Positions 43,902 to 53,092 of a stretch of 64,000 bases of DNA are shown here, one piece after another. The translations under genes and the position numbers were made by a program. The stretch comes from Lentisalinibacter sp037382365 (lineage in GTDB: Bacteria > Pseudomonadota > Gammaproteobacteria > Steroidobacterales > Woeseiaceae): the NCBI GenBank assembly GCA_037382365.1, contig JARRPZ010000011.1, forward strand, positions 17,475-81,474. Reading direction: 5' to 3'. How positions within the stretch are numbered: the first letter of the stretch is position 1; every line of letters starts with the position of its first letter. The notes beneath the pieces were generated by a model. That model made no database searches. It was given only the letters and a program-made list of their open reading frames with translations, and had not been told where the DNA came from.

Positions 43902-46332
43902 ACGGGTGACCGGGGCGGCGGGTGGTCGGCAGCGCCCGGCGCGAGGACGATGGATCCGCCGGGTACTGGTTGCGTCGCTGCTGCTCGCATCGGCTCCCGT
44001 CGTTGCGACCTGGCTGCTCCTGAAAGCGAGCCTCCCGCCCGTCGACGGGCAGATTCTGCAACCGACGCTCTCGGCACCCGTCTCGATCGGCCGGGACGCC
44101 GCCGGCGTGCCCACCGTGCGAGCCCGCAATCGCAGGGACCTTGCCTTCGCCACCGGCTTCGTGCATGGCCAGGACCGCTATTTCCAGATGGACCTTGCAC
44201 GCAGGAGCGCGGCCGGCGAACTGGCCGCACTGTTCGGCGGGGCTGCGCTGGAGTTGGACCGCAGCGTCCGCCTGCACCGTTTCCGCGCGCGGGCGGAAGC
44301 CGTCGTCTCCGCTTCCGGCCCGGCGGAGCTCGCGGCACTGCAGGCCTACGCGGACGGTGTGAATGCCGGCCTCGGCAGCCTCGCCGTCCGCCCTTTCGAG
44401 TATCTGATGCTCGGCCAGGCGCCGGTCGCATGGCGGCCGGCCGACACGGTGCTGGTTCTGTACGCGATGTTTCTGCAGCTGAACGACTCCACCGGCCGAC
44501 GTGACCTCGAGCGGGGATTCGTTTACCGGCACCTGCCACGGTCGGTCTACGATGCACTGTATCCCCTCGGCACGGAATGGGACGCGCCCCTCGCGGGAGG
44601 CCGGGCGCCGGCGCGGCGGCTCCCCTCACCACGGGAATACGATCTGCGGGCGATCGACACGGCCCGGAGGCAGCCACGGCGTGTGCCCGTAGCCGAACCG
44701 GAACCGGAAGTGGTGCCCGGGAGCAACAACTGGGCGGTGGCCGGGGCATCGACGGCTGACGGCCGGGGACTCGTTGCCAACGACATGCACCTCGGGCTGG
44801 ACGTGCCGAACACGTTCTACCGCGCCTGCCTCGTCCACGAGGCCGATGCCGTGTACCTCTGTGGCGTCACGCTGCCCGGCACGCCCGCCCTCGTCGCGGG
44901 ATCCAATGGTCACATCGCCTGGGGTTTCACGAACAGCTACGGTGACTGGACGGATCTGGTGTCGCTGCAGCAAGGCTCGGTCCCGGGGACCTACCGGATC
45001 GACGGCGGCGACCGGGAGTACCGGGAGTTCGAGGAGATTATCCAGGTCGCGGACGATGAGCCGGTGACGCTCGTCGTGCGGGAGACCGACTGGGGACCGG
45101 TCATCCCCGGCATTACGCCCGACGACGGGGAGTACGCCCTGGTGTGGACCGCGCATCGTCCGGCGGCCGTCAACCTCGGTCTGATGCGGCTGGAGGGCGT
45201 GCAGACCGTCGAGGAGGCGCTGCCACTGGCGGCGCTGGCGGGCATACCACCCCAGAATTTCACTGTCGCCGATGCCGGCGGCAACATCGGCTGGACCATC
45301 GCCGGACGCATTCCCCGGCGTGTCGGAGACTTCGACTCCCGGCGACCCGCGGACTGGAGTCTTCCGGGTTCGGGCTGGGCGGGGTGGGTCGCGCCGGACG
45401 AATACCCGCGGATCCGGAATCCGCGCGCCGGGCGAATCTGGACGGCGAATGCTCGCGTCGTGGACGGTACCGCGTACCGACTGATCGGACCCGGCGACTA
45501 CGATCTCGGGGCGCGGGCGGGTCAGATCCGCGATGCCCTGGAGGTCCTCACGGACGCCGGGCCGGAGGACATGCTGCGGATACAGCTCGACGATCGTGCC
45601 GTCTTCCTCGGGCGCTGGCGCCAGTTGCTGCTCGCCGAGCTTGATGCGGAGGCGGTGGCGGCGCGCGCGGCGCGCGCCGACTATCGGGCGCTCGCCGAAG
45701 ACTGGATACCCCGCGCCAGCGTGGATTCCGTCGGCTACCGGCTGGTCCGTGGTTTCCGCGCGAGGGTTCAGCAACAGGTGTTGTCCGGGCTGACCGCCGG
45801 GCTCGAGACGACTCTTCCGGAGGGTCGTCGACTGCTCCCCAGCCGCCAGTTCGAGGGCACGCTGTGGCGGCTGGTCAGCGAGCGTCCCCCCCACCTGCTG
45901 CCCGCCGGCTACCAGACATGGAGGGAATTGCTGCTGGCAGCGGTCGATGCGGGACTGGACTACTACCAGGCGAACTACGACACGCCGCTCAGCGAGCGCA
46001 CGTGGGGCGAACATAATACCGTCCGCATCCAGCATCCCCTCTCGCGAGCCGTGCCGCTGCTCGCGACGCTGCTCGACATGCCCCGGGAGCCGCTGCCGGG
46101 CGATGCCAACCTGCCGCGGGCGCAAGGCACCCGTTTCGGTGCATCCGAACGCTTCGCGGTCGCCCCGGGAGCAGAGGAACGAGGCTATTTCCACATGCCG
46201 ACCGGCCAGAGCGGACATCCCCTGTCCGAGTGGTACGACGCCGGACACCGCGACTGGGCCGACGGCAAGCCGACGCCGTTTCTGCCCGGTGTGGCGGTCC
46301 ATCGTCTGGAACTCGTGCCGTCCCGGCCCTGA
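43894..46332 (+). CDS. Penicillin acylase family protein (Ntn hydrolase)
   Basis: 812 residues. A single N-terminal membrane or signal helix (about 21-43) places the protein in the periplasm. An alpha segment begins with VSIGRDAAGVPTVRA and HGQDRYFQMDLARRSAAGEL (read in parts). The beta chain would start at Ser277 in VPG-SNNWAVAG after autocatalytic cleavage, the hallmark of this N-terminal nucleophile family. Members hydrolyse amides such as penicillins or acyl-homoserine lactones; substrate specificity cannot be read from sequence. The GTG at 43894 overlaps the pyk stop, and a second GTG at 43906 is possible. Confidence 0.88.
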   Translation: MDERVTGAAGGRQRPARGRWIRRVLVASLLLASAPVVATWLLLKASLPPVDGQILQPTLSAPVSIGRDAAGVPTVRARNRRDLAFATGFVHGQDRYFQMDLARRSAAGELAALFGGAALELDRSVRLHRFRARAEAVVSASGPAELAALQAYADGVNAGLGSLAVRPFEYLMLGQAPVAWRPADTVLVLYAMFLQLNDSTGRRDLERGFVYRHLPRSVYDALYPLGTEWDAPLAGGRAPARRLPSPREYDLRAIDTARRQPRRVPVAEPEPEVVPGSNNWAVAGASTADGRGLVANDMHLGLDVPNTFYRACLVHEADAVYLCGVTLPGTPALVAGSNGHIAWGFTNSYGDWTDLVSLQQGSVPGTYRIDGGDREYREFEEIIQVADDEPVTLVVRETDWGPVIPGITPDDGEYALVWTAHRPAAVNLGLMRLEGVQTVEEALPLAALAGIPPQNFTVADAGGNIGWTIAGRIPRRVGDFDSRRPADWSLPGSGWAGWVAPDEYPRIRNPRAGRIWTANARVVDGTAYRLIGPGDYDLGARAGQIRDALEVLTDAGPEDMLRIQLDDRAVFLGRWRQLLLAELDAEAVAARAARADYRALAEDWIPRASVDSVGYRLVRGFRARVQQQVLSGLTAGLETTLPEGRRLLPSRQFEGTLWRLVSERPPHLLPAGYQTWRELLLAAVDAGLDYYQANYDTPLSERTWGEHNTVRIQHPLSRAVPLLATLLDMPREPLPGDANLPRAQGTRFGASERFAVAPGAEERGYFHMPTGQSGHPLSEWYDAGHRDWADGKPTPFLPGVAVHRLELVPSRP

Positions 46333-46414
46333 GCCGGACCCGGCTTGTCAGCAGCGCTCCACACCCGGATACTGAGGCGCCGACGGCCATGCAGGCACGG
46401 CGACAGGACGGAAC

Positions 46415-47266
46415 ATGACACAGAACAGATTTACGGGCACCGAGCGCTACGTCGCGACGGAAGACCTGATGATGGCGGTGAACGCCGCGGTGACGCTCGA
46501 GCGTCCGATCCTCGTGAAAGGGGAGCCCGGTACGGGCAAGACCATGCTCGCGCAGGAAGTGGCGGCGGCGCTGGGCAAGCCGCTCTACGAGTGGCATATC
46601 AAGTCGACGACGAAGGCGCAGCAGGGTCTCTACGAATACGATGCCGTCGCCCGGCTGAGAGATTCGCAGCTCGGCGACGAGAAGGTCCACGACATCCGAA
46701 ATTACATCGTGCGCGGCAAGCTCTGGGAGGCATTCGCGTCCGAGGTGCAGCCCGTACTGCTGATCGACGAGATCGACAAGGCGGATATCGAATTCCCCAA
46801 CGATCTGCTGCAGGAACTCGACCGCATGGAATTCTTCGTATACGAGACGAAGGAACTCGTGTCAGCGAAGCACCGGCCGGTCATTATCATCACGTCCAAC
46901 AACGAGAAAGAGCTACCGGATGCGTTCCTGCGCCGTTGCTTCTTCCACTACATCAAATTCCCGGACAAGGAAACGATGAGCGAGATCGTCGACGTCCACT
47001 TCCCGGGACTGAAGAAGGACCTGCTGCGCGAGGCGCTGGAGAGTTTCTACCAGGTACGTGACGTGCCCGGCCTGAAGAAGAAGCCCTCCACATCGGAATT
47101 GCTCGACTGGATCAAGCTGCTGCTGGCGGAGGACATCCCGCCGGAGGCCCTGCGCAGCGACGACAACCGCAAGGCGATCCCGCCCCTTTACGGTGCCCTT
47201 CTGAAGAACGAACAGGACGTGCACCTGTTCGAGCAGCTGGTGTTCATGTCGAGGAGGGCACGCTGA
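46415..47266 (+). CDS. MoxR-type AAA+ ATPase
   Basis: 283 residues. Walker A GEPGTGKT at 36-43, Walker B VLLIDEIDKAD near 113-123, a sensor-1 ITSNNEKELPDAFLRRC block and a C-terminal lid are present. MoxR-family ATPases act with VWA-domain proteins as chaperone-like machines that mature metalloenzymes or multi-subunit complexes. The next gene, 3 bp downstream, encodes such a VWA protein, so the pair almost certainly works together. What they mature is not shown by the neighbours. Confidence 0.9.
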   Translation: MTQNRFTGTERYVATEDLMMAVNAAVTLERPILVKGEPGTGKTMLAQEVAAALGKPLYEWHIKSTTKAQQGLYEYDAVARLRDSQLGDEKVHDIRNYIVRGKLWEAFASEVQPVLLIDEIDKADIEFPNDLLQELDRMEFFVYETKELVSAKHRPVIIITSNNEKELPDAFLRRCFFHYIKFPDKETMSEIVDVHFPGLKKDLLREALESFYQVRDVPGLKKKPSTSELLDWIKLLLAEDIPPEALRSDDNRKAIPPLYGALLKNEQDVHLFEQLVFMSRRAR

Positions 47267-47269
47267 GCC

Positions 47270-48445
47270 GTGCTGATCCAGTTCTTCTTCATGCTGCGGG
47301 AAGGTGGACTGAAGACGTCCATCACCGAGTTACTGACGCTGCTCGATGCGCTTAAGAACGGGCTGGCGGAGCGCAGCGTCGATAATTTCTACTACCTGTC
47401 CCGGGCCTGTCTCGTGAAGGACGAGACGCAGTTCGACCGGTTCGACCGGATTTTCGGCGCCCATTTCCAGGGTATAGAAGACGCCTTCTCCGACCTGGTC
47501 GCCGAAGTGCCGGACGACTGGCTGGAGCGGCTCGCAGAGCTGCAGCTGTCCGAGGAAGAGAAGGCGAAGATCGAGTCGATGGGTGGGTTCGAGGAACTCA
47601 TGAAGGCGCTGGAGGAGCGCCTACGGGAGCAGCAGGAGCGACACGAGGGCGGTAACAAGTGGATCGGTACCGCCGGCACGTCGCCTTTCGGTGCCTACGG
47701 TTACAACCCGGAGGGCGTGCGTATCGGCCAGAAGGGCGGGGGCAATCGCAAGGCGACGAAGGTGTGGGATCGGCGCGAATACCGGAACCTGGACGACTCG
47801 GTCGAGCTCGGTACCCGCAATATCAAACTGGCGTTGCGAAAGCTGCGGAAATTCGCGCGGGAAGGTGCGGCCGACCAGCTCGATCTGGACGATACCATCG
47901 ACAAGACGGCGCGCAACGCGGGCCTCTTGGACATCCGCATGGTGCCCGAGCGCCACAACGCGGTGAAAGTCCTGCTGTGCCTCGACGTGGGCGGGTCGAT
48001 GGACGACCACGTACGCGTCTGTGAGGAGATGTTCTCCGCCGCGCGCAGCGAGTTCAAACACCTGGAGTACTTCTACTTCCACAATTTCGTGTACGAGAGC
48101 ATGTGGAAGGACAACCGGCGCCGGCATGCCGAACGCATACCCACCATGGAGGTCATCCACAAGTACGGCCACGACTACAAACTCGTCTTCGTGGGTGACG
48201 CCACCATGAGCCCGTATGAGATCGTCTACGCCGGCGGCAGTGTCGAGCACTGGAACGAGGAACCCGGTGCCGTATGGATCGAGCGGCTGCTGAAGGCGTT
48301 CCCGAAGGCGGTCTGGCTGAATCCGGAGCCGCGGCCCCGCTGGGATTACACGCCGTCGGTGAAACTCACCCGGGAACTGATGGACGACCGCATGTATCCG
48401 CTGACCGTCGCCGGCCTCGACGAGGGCATCAAGCGTCTGCACTGA
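47270..48445 (+). CDS. VWA domain protein, CoxE-like, MoxR partner
   Basis: 391 residues. The N-terminal half is helical and charged (about 1-220, with EERLREQQERHEGGNK and similar stretches). The C-terminal half is a von Willebrand factor A domain whose metal-ion site DxGxS is Asp239 to Ser243 (DVGGS). Related CoxE proteins assist assembly of carbon monoxide dehydrogenase and other cofactor enzymes together with a MoxR ATPase. Starts 3 bp after the MoxR gene with GTG at 47270. The client is unknown. Confidence 0.85.
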   Translation: MLIQFFFMLREGGLKTSITELLTLLDALKNGLAERSVDNFYYLSRACLVKDETQFDRFDRIFGAHFQGIEDAFSDLVAEVPDDWLERLAELQLSEEEKAKIESMGGFEELMKALEERLREQQERHEGGNKWIGTAGTSPFGAYGYNPEGVRIGQKGGGNRKATKVWDRREYRNLDDSVELGTRNIKLALRKLRKFAREGAADQLDLDDTIDKTARNAGLLDIRMVPERHNAVKVLLCLDVGGSMDDHVRVCEEMFSAARSEFKHLEYFYFHNFVYESMWKDNRRRHAERIPTMEVIHKYGHDYKLVFVGDATMSPYEIVYAGGSVEHWNEEPGAVWIERLLKAFPKAVWLNPEPRPRWDYTPSVKLTRELMDDRMYPLTVAGLDEGIKRLH

Positions 48446-48496
48446 TGCCGTCCGTCCCCGGCCCGGGCGGGCCGCACAGCGAGACGAGGTGATGGA

Positions 48497-49690
48497 GTGA
48501 GCGGCAGCAAAATCGGTCTGGTGCTGCCGGGCGGCGGCGCCCGCGGTGCGTTTCAGGTCGGCGTGCTGAAGGCGATCGCCGAGATCATGCCCGACGACGC
48601 TCCCAATCCTTTCGGTATCCTCAGCGGCACCTCGGCCGGTGCCATCAATTCGGCGGTCGTGGCGAGTCGGGCCCACCGGTTCAGTTCGGCCGTGGGTGAA
48701 CTGGACAGGGTCTGGTCGAATTTCCACTCCGAGCAGGTATTCCGAACCGACGCGCTGACGATGCTCAAGTCGAGCATGCACTGGTTTACGGCGATCGTCT
48801 TCGGGGGTCTCGGCGAGCGCAACCCGCGCTCCCTTTTCGACAACGAACCACTGCGCGCCCTGTTGTCACGCAATATCCGCTTCCCCCGCATCCAGACCGC
48901 CATCGACCGGGGTCACCTGGACGCGCTGGCCGTGACGGCTGCCGGTTACTCGTCCGCCCGCTCGGTCACATTCTTCCAGGCGGCACCGGGCACGCGTGCC
49001 TGGCAGCGGACACGGCGTATCGGGATCCGCTGCACCATCCATCTGGATCATCTGATGGCGAGTATCGCGGTCCCGCTCGTGTTCCCGCCGGCCTGCATAA
49101 GGGGCGAGTACTTCGGTGACGGCGCGATGCGTCATTCGACGCCGCTGTCGCCGGCGGTGCATCTCGGTGCCGATCGCATCCTGGTGATCGGCATCCGTGA
49201 CGAGACGCCGGATCCGGCAGCGGATCCCCACAGTCGTCCGGTCTATCCCAGCTTCGGGCACATCGCCGGCTACATGCTCGATACACTGTTCCTGGACGGC
49301 CTGTATTCGGACCTGGAGCGCATGTCACGAATCAACGACGTGCTGGATTCCATCCCGCCGGAGGTGCGGACCGGGCCGGCCAGGAAGATGCGGCCCATCG
49401 ACACCATGATCGTGATCCCGAGCGAGGATATCCGTGAGGTCGCAGCCAGTTGCCGCAAGGCCGCGCCACTGCCGTTGCGGCTGCTGATGCGGGGTATGGG
49501 AGGCCCTGACCGGGGCGAACGGCGTCTGCTCAGTTATCTCCTGTTCGAGGCGGAATTCACGCGCGCGCTGATCGATCTCGGTTACCGTGATGCCATGAAG
49601 ATCCGTGACGAACTGGAGGCCTTCGTACGTGATGCGGAGGTGCCGAGACTGTTCGCACCGTCCTGGATGCGCCGCGACCTCGCCGTCTGA
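48497..49690 (+). CDS. Patatin-like phospholipase
   Basis: 397 residues. The oxyanion loop PGGGARGAFQ (11-20), nucleophile Ser46 in GTSAG and the catalytic Asp in FGDGAM near residue 208 (DGA instead of DGG) form the Ser-Asp dyad of patatins. The core spans about residues 5-230. A C-terminal tail of some 165 residues lacks recognised motifs. No signal peptide is visible, so it is cytoplasmic or membrane-surface-bound, possibly cleaving acyl chains of phospholipids. GTG at 48497 follows GAGGTGATGGA. Convergent with mgtE. Confidence 0.88.
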   Translation: MSGSKIGLVLPGGGARGAFQVGVLKAIAEIMPDDAPNPFGILSGTSAGAINSAVVASRAHRFSSAVGELDRVWSNFHSEQVFRTDALTMLKSSMHWFTAIVFGGLGERNPRSLFDNEPLRALLSRNIRFPRIQTAIDRGHLDALAVTAAGYSSARSVTFFQAAPGTRAWQRTRRIGIRCTIHLDHLMASIAVPLVFPPACIRGEYFGDGAMRHSTPLSPAVHLGADRILVIGIRDETPDPAADPHSRPVYPSFGHIAGYMLDTLFLDGLYSDLERMSRINDVLDSIPPEVRTGPARKMRPIDTMIVIPSEDIREVAASCRKAAPLPLRLLMRGMGGPDRGERRLLSYLLFEAEFTRALIDLGYRDAMKIRDELEAFVRDAEVPRLFAPSWMRRDLAV

Positions 49691-49698
49691 CCGGGGCA

Positions 49699-51048
49699 TC
49701 AGAGCAGCAGCAGGGTTCCCATCCCGAGGAAGACCAGCAGGCCGACCACGTCGGTTACGGTGGTGAGCACGACACCGCCCGCGATCGCCGGATCCACACC
49801 GACGCGCCTCAGGATCAGCGGCACGAAGAATCCGGCAGCGGCGGCGACGATCATGTTCATCGTGAGGGCCGCCGCGATCACCGCCGCGACGGTCCATGTC
49901 TCGAACCAGGCAACCGTGATGAGAGCGACCACGGCGGCCCAGCCGAGACCGTTCAGGATGCCCACTGACAGCTCCTTCGTGAAGATCTGGCGGGCATTCG
50001 ATTTATCGATCTGCCCCAGCGCCATTGCCCGGGTGATGATGGTGAGCGACTGAGTGCCGGCGACGCCGCCCATGCTCGGCACGACGGGCATCAGCACGGC
50101 CAGCAGGACGACCGCATCCACGGTGTCCTGGAACAGGTCTACGACCGATGCCGCGAGGAAGGCGGTCAGCAGATTGATGCCGAGCCATACCGCGCGCCGG
50201 CGTGCGCTGGTGACCACCGGCGCGAACATGTCGTCCTCTTCATCCAGACCGGCGCGGCTCATCAGGGAGTGCTCGGCCTCCTCCCGGATCACGTCCAGGA
50301 CGTCGTCCACGGTGATGCGGCCGAGCAGACGATTGTCCAGGTCGACGACCGCAGCGGACAAGAGGTCACGGTTCTCGAAGAAGCGCACGACCTCCGCATC
50401 GCTCGTCTCCGCGGGTATGGGCTTCGTCTCCGTGTCCATGACCTCGGCGACGGTCCGGTCCGGGTCGTTCGTGAGCAGCCGCGAGAGCGTCAGCGTGCCG
50501 AGGAACATGTCGTCCCGGTTCACGACGAAGATGGACTCCGTGTGGTCCGGCATGCCGCCATGGACCCGGAGGTAGCGCACCACCACTTCCAGCGTCACGT
50601 CCGGACGCACGGTGATGGTGTCCTTGTTCATCAGGCCGCCGGCGCTGTCCTCCGGATAAGCGAGGACCTCGCGAAGTCGGTCACGGTCCTGCTTGTCGAG
50701 CGAACGCAGCACCTGCTGGGTGACGGCCTCGGGCAACCCTGCGAGCAGGTCGGCGAGATCGTCCAGCTCCATGCCCTCGGTGGCGGCGATGACCTCCTGG
50801 GCATCCATTCGCTCGATGAGGCCGCTGCGGACCTCGTCGGCCATTTCGACGAGGATGTCGCCCTCGTCGTCCGGGTCCACGAGTTCCCAGACGACGGCTC
50901 GCTCTGCCGGCGGAAGGGACTCGAGCAGTCTGGCCACCTCGGATGGGTGCAGGCTGCCGATCATGCGCCGCACGGGACGCATGGCGCCGCCCTCCAGGGC
51001 CTCGCGCAGGATCTCCAGAGGTCTCTGTTGCGGTTCCTGGTTATCCAT
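49699..51048 (-). CDS. mgtE: Magnesium transporter MgtE
   Basis: 449 residues. The cytoplasmic N domain (about 1-130, LLESLPPAERAVVWELVDPDDEGDIL in parts) and a CBS pair (about 135-255) precede five membrane helices from about 285 to 449, where conserved PVVPSMGGVAGTQ lines the pore. In MgtE the cytoplasmic domains gate the channel closed when internal magnesium is high. It is the last gene of the kdsD-to-rapZ cluster on this strand, 103 bp after rapZ. In enterics the equivalent place is taken by the phosphocarrier NPr. Confidence 0.93.
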   Translation of the reverse strand: MDNQEPQQRPLEILREALEGGAMRPVRRMIGSLHPSEVARLLESLPPAERAVVWELVDPDDEGDILVEMADEVRSGLIERMDAQEVIAATEGMELDDLADLLAGLPEAVTQQVLRSLDKQDRDRLREVLAYPEDSAGGLMNKDTITVRPDVTLEVVVRYLRVHGGMPDHTESIFVVNRDDMFLGTLTLSRLLTNDPDRTVAEVMDTETKPIPAETSDAEVVRFFENRDLLSAAVVDLDNRLLGRITVDDVLDVIREEAEHSLMSRAGLDEEDDMFAPVVTSARRRAVWLGINLLTAFLAASVVDLFQDTVDAVVLLAVLMPVVPSMGGVAGTQSLTIITRAMALGQIDKSNARQIFTKELSVGILNGLGWAAVVALITVAWFETWTVAAVIAAALTMNMIVAAAAGFFVPLILRRVGVDPAIAGGVVLTTVTDVVGLLVFLGMGTLLLL

Positions 51049-51151
51049 CGTGCCGGCGCATCCGATCAGGGTGCGAACGGTGGTGTCGGGCGTTCGCAGA
51101 CTGCAGGGAGTTTAGCCCGCGGCCGGTGACAAAGCTAAGACGTCCGCCGTG

Positions 51152-52063
51152 TCAGGGGCCGCCTTCGGCCGCTGTCCCGGGTAGTTCGTTGTGGCGCGTG
51201 TGGATGGGGGAGTGGTTGTCGGCGAGGGCGGCGGCGAGCTTCTCGGCCATGTACACGGATCGATGCTGGCCGCCGGTGCAGCCGACAGCGATCGTCAGAT
51301 AACTCCGATGAAAAGTCTCGTATTCCGGGATCCAGCGGCGCAGAAACTCCAGGATGTCCCCGAACATCCGCTGCACCAGCGGTTCGGCGTCCAGGAACGC
51401 CGCGACCTCGGCATCGAGGCCGGTCAACGGTCGCAGGCCCGCCTCCCAATAGGGGTTCGGGAGACAACGCAGGTCGAATACGAAGTCCGCGTCGGTGGGA
51501 ATGCCGTGCTTGTAGCCGAACGATTCGATCAGGATCGAGAGAGATTGCGGCTTGCGGGTCACCACTCGCTCCCGGATGGCGTCGCGCAGCTCGTAGACGC
51601 TGGTGCGCGTGGTGTCGATGATCAGGTCCGCCGAGTTGATCACCGGCCCGAGGAGTTGTCGCTCGCGGGCTATCGCGTCGCGCAGGGCAAGCCCGGCGTC
51701 ACCCATGGGATGACGGCGGCGGGTCTCGCTGTAACGCTTCAGGAGGATGTCGTCTTCGGCCTGCAGGAAGATCACGTCGCACTCGATACCGCCCTGCTTC
51801 ATCTCCTGCACGAGCGTCGGCAGGGCTTCCAGGTCCGTCGCCGGGTTGCGGGCGTCGATACCGACCCCGATACGCTCGGTGACGCCGCCGCCCGCGTGGG
51901 TCACTTCCGGCAGCAGCGAGGGCAGGAGACCGGCGGGCAGATTGTCGATGCAGTAGAAGCCGAGGTCCTCGAGGACGTTGAGCGCGACGCTTTTGCCCGA
52001 GCCGGACAGGCCGCTGACGATGATCAGGCGCGTGCTGCGGCGCTCCTCATTCTTGTCCGGCAC
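51152..52063 (-). CDS. rapZ: RNase adapter/nucleotide-binding protein RapZ
   Basis: 303 residues. Walker A GLSGSGKS (18-25) and the DNLP motif (FYCIDNLPAGLLP) are followed by the C-terminal GCTGGQHRSVYMAE signature. In E. coli RapZ binds the small RNA GlmZ and recruits RNase E, adjusting GlmS and hence amino-sugar supply for the envelope. It also binds glucosamine-6-phosphate. The gene follows ptsN at 21 bp, the usual rpoN-cluster order. Whether a GlmZ-like RNA exists in this organism is unknown. Confidence 0.93.
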   Translation of the reverse strand: MPDKNEERRSTRLIIVSGLSGSGKSVALNVLEDLGFYCIDNLPAGLLPSLLPEVTHAGGGVTERIGVGIDARNPATDLEALPTLVQEMKQGGIECDVIFLQAEDDILLKRYSETRRRHPMGDAGLALRDAIARERQLLGPVINSADLIIDTTRTSVYELRDAIRERVVTRKPQSLSILIESFGYKHGIPTDADFVFDLRCLPNPYWEAGLRPLTGLDAEVAAFLDAEPLVQRMFGDILEFLRRWIPEYETFHRSYLTIAVGCTGGQHRSVYMAEKLAAALADNHSPIHTRHNELPGTAAEGGP

Positions 52064-52084
52064 AGGGGTTGCTCCGTCCCGGTC

Positions 52085-52585
52085 TCAGGCCTCGCCGCCG
52101 GCCGCGACACCGCCCGCGGCGCGTGGCGAGTCCTCCGCCTCCGCCATCAGCGCCTCGTACAGCTCCCGGCTGCTGCGGGCCTTGCGCAGCCTCGCCTGGA
52201 TGCCCGGGCGGGACAGCATTTCGGTCAGCACCCGGAAGTCCTCGATCGTGGCGTCGTCGACGTCCTCGGGAAAGATCACCCCGAAAATGAGATCGACCGG
52301 CTCGTCGTCCGGCGTGTCGAAATCCACCGGGGAAGACAGCTTCAGCAGGGCACCTATCGGATGCGGCGCGTCGGCGATACGTGCGTGGGGAGCGGCGACG
52401 GCGCGCCCCAGCGCGGTGCAGCCCAGTCGCTCCCGATCGGTAATCGCCGCGAAGATGTCCTGCTGGCGTACGTCCTCCGACCCGTGGGAGAGGAGTTCGC
52501 TCAGGATCTCGATAGCGTGTTTCTTGCTCCGCGCCTCGACATTGGAGAGCACGGAATCCGGCCTGACGAGTTCATGGAGTGTCAT
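52085..52585 (-). CDS. ptsN: PTS IIA-like nitrogen regulatory protein PtsN
   Basis: 166 residues. A fructose-type EIIA domain with phosphorylatable His67 in AVAAPHARI and the following LIFGVIFPED block. As EIIA-Ntr it would take phosphate from EI-Ntr/NPr and modulate potassium uptake, sensor kinases and nitrogen-related regulation. The partner NPr gene is missing at its usual place downstream of rapZ. In this window no EI is seen either. The C-terminal tail (about 150-166) is Ala/Gly-rich and may be disordered. Confidence 0.93.
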   Translation of the reverse strand: MTLHELVRPDSVLSNVEARSKKHAIEILSELLSHGSEDVRQQDIFAAITDRERLGCTALGRAVAAPHARIADAPHPIGALLKLSSPVDFDTPDDEPVDLIFGVIFPEDVDDATIEDFRVLTEMLSRPGIQARLRKARSSRELYEALMAEAEDSPRAAGGVAAGGEA

Positions 52586-52654
52586 GAGAGGACTCTCGAT
52601 GTGTAAAGGACCGACCGTTCGGGATGCCGTGCGCCGGGCAGGTCTGCCCGGTGG

Positions 52655-52975
52655 TCAGCTGTACGTGCGTTTGTCGGCGTCCCGGGCATGATGGTCGCAG
52701 AGTTTCTCCTTGTGTTTCTTCACCTGCCGGTCAAGTTTGTCGATCAGGGCGTCGATGGCCGCGTACATGTCCTCTTCGGTCGAGTCCGCGTAGAGCCTGC
52801 CTCCATTGACCTGTACGGTCGCCTCTGCCTTGTGACGGAGTTTCTCCACGGTAAGGATGCAATGCACGTCGGTCACGGCGTCGAAATGTCTCTCGATGCG
52901 CCCCAGCTTGGTTTCGACATAATGTCGCAATGCGGGCGTCACTTCCACGTGGTGGCCGGTGACATCTAGCTGCAT
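52655..52975 (-). CDS. hpf: Ribosome hibernation promoting factor HPF (short form)
   Basis: 106 residues. QLDVTGHHVEVTPALRHYV at the N-terminus (read in parts) and EEDMYAAIDALIDKLDRQVKKHKEK (read in parts) near the C-terminus are the two conserved halves of the HPF/YfiA fold. The absence of a long C-terminal domain makes it a short-form HPF, which with RMF dimerises idle ribosomes in stationary phase in gammaproteobacteria. It is between rpoN and ptsN, as in E. coli, with spacers of about 117 and 69 bp. Confidence 0.93.
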   Translation of the reverse strand: MQLDVTGHHVEVTPALRHYVETKLGRIERHFDAVTDVHCILTVEKLRHKAEATVQVNGGRLYADSTEEDMYAAIDALIDKLDRQVKKHKEKLCDHHARDADKRTYS

Positions 52976-53092
52976 GGCCGTCTCCTCTGGTTGACGGTAT
53001 CGGAGACAAGGATGTCCACGGCGCCCCGCGCGTGGTCGTCTCCGACCCTGAAGGTGTGGTTGCGGGTCCGTATGCGGCTCCCCGCTGCCGGG

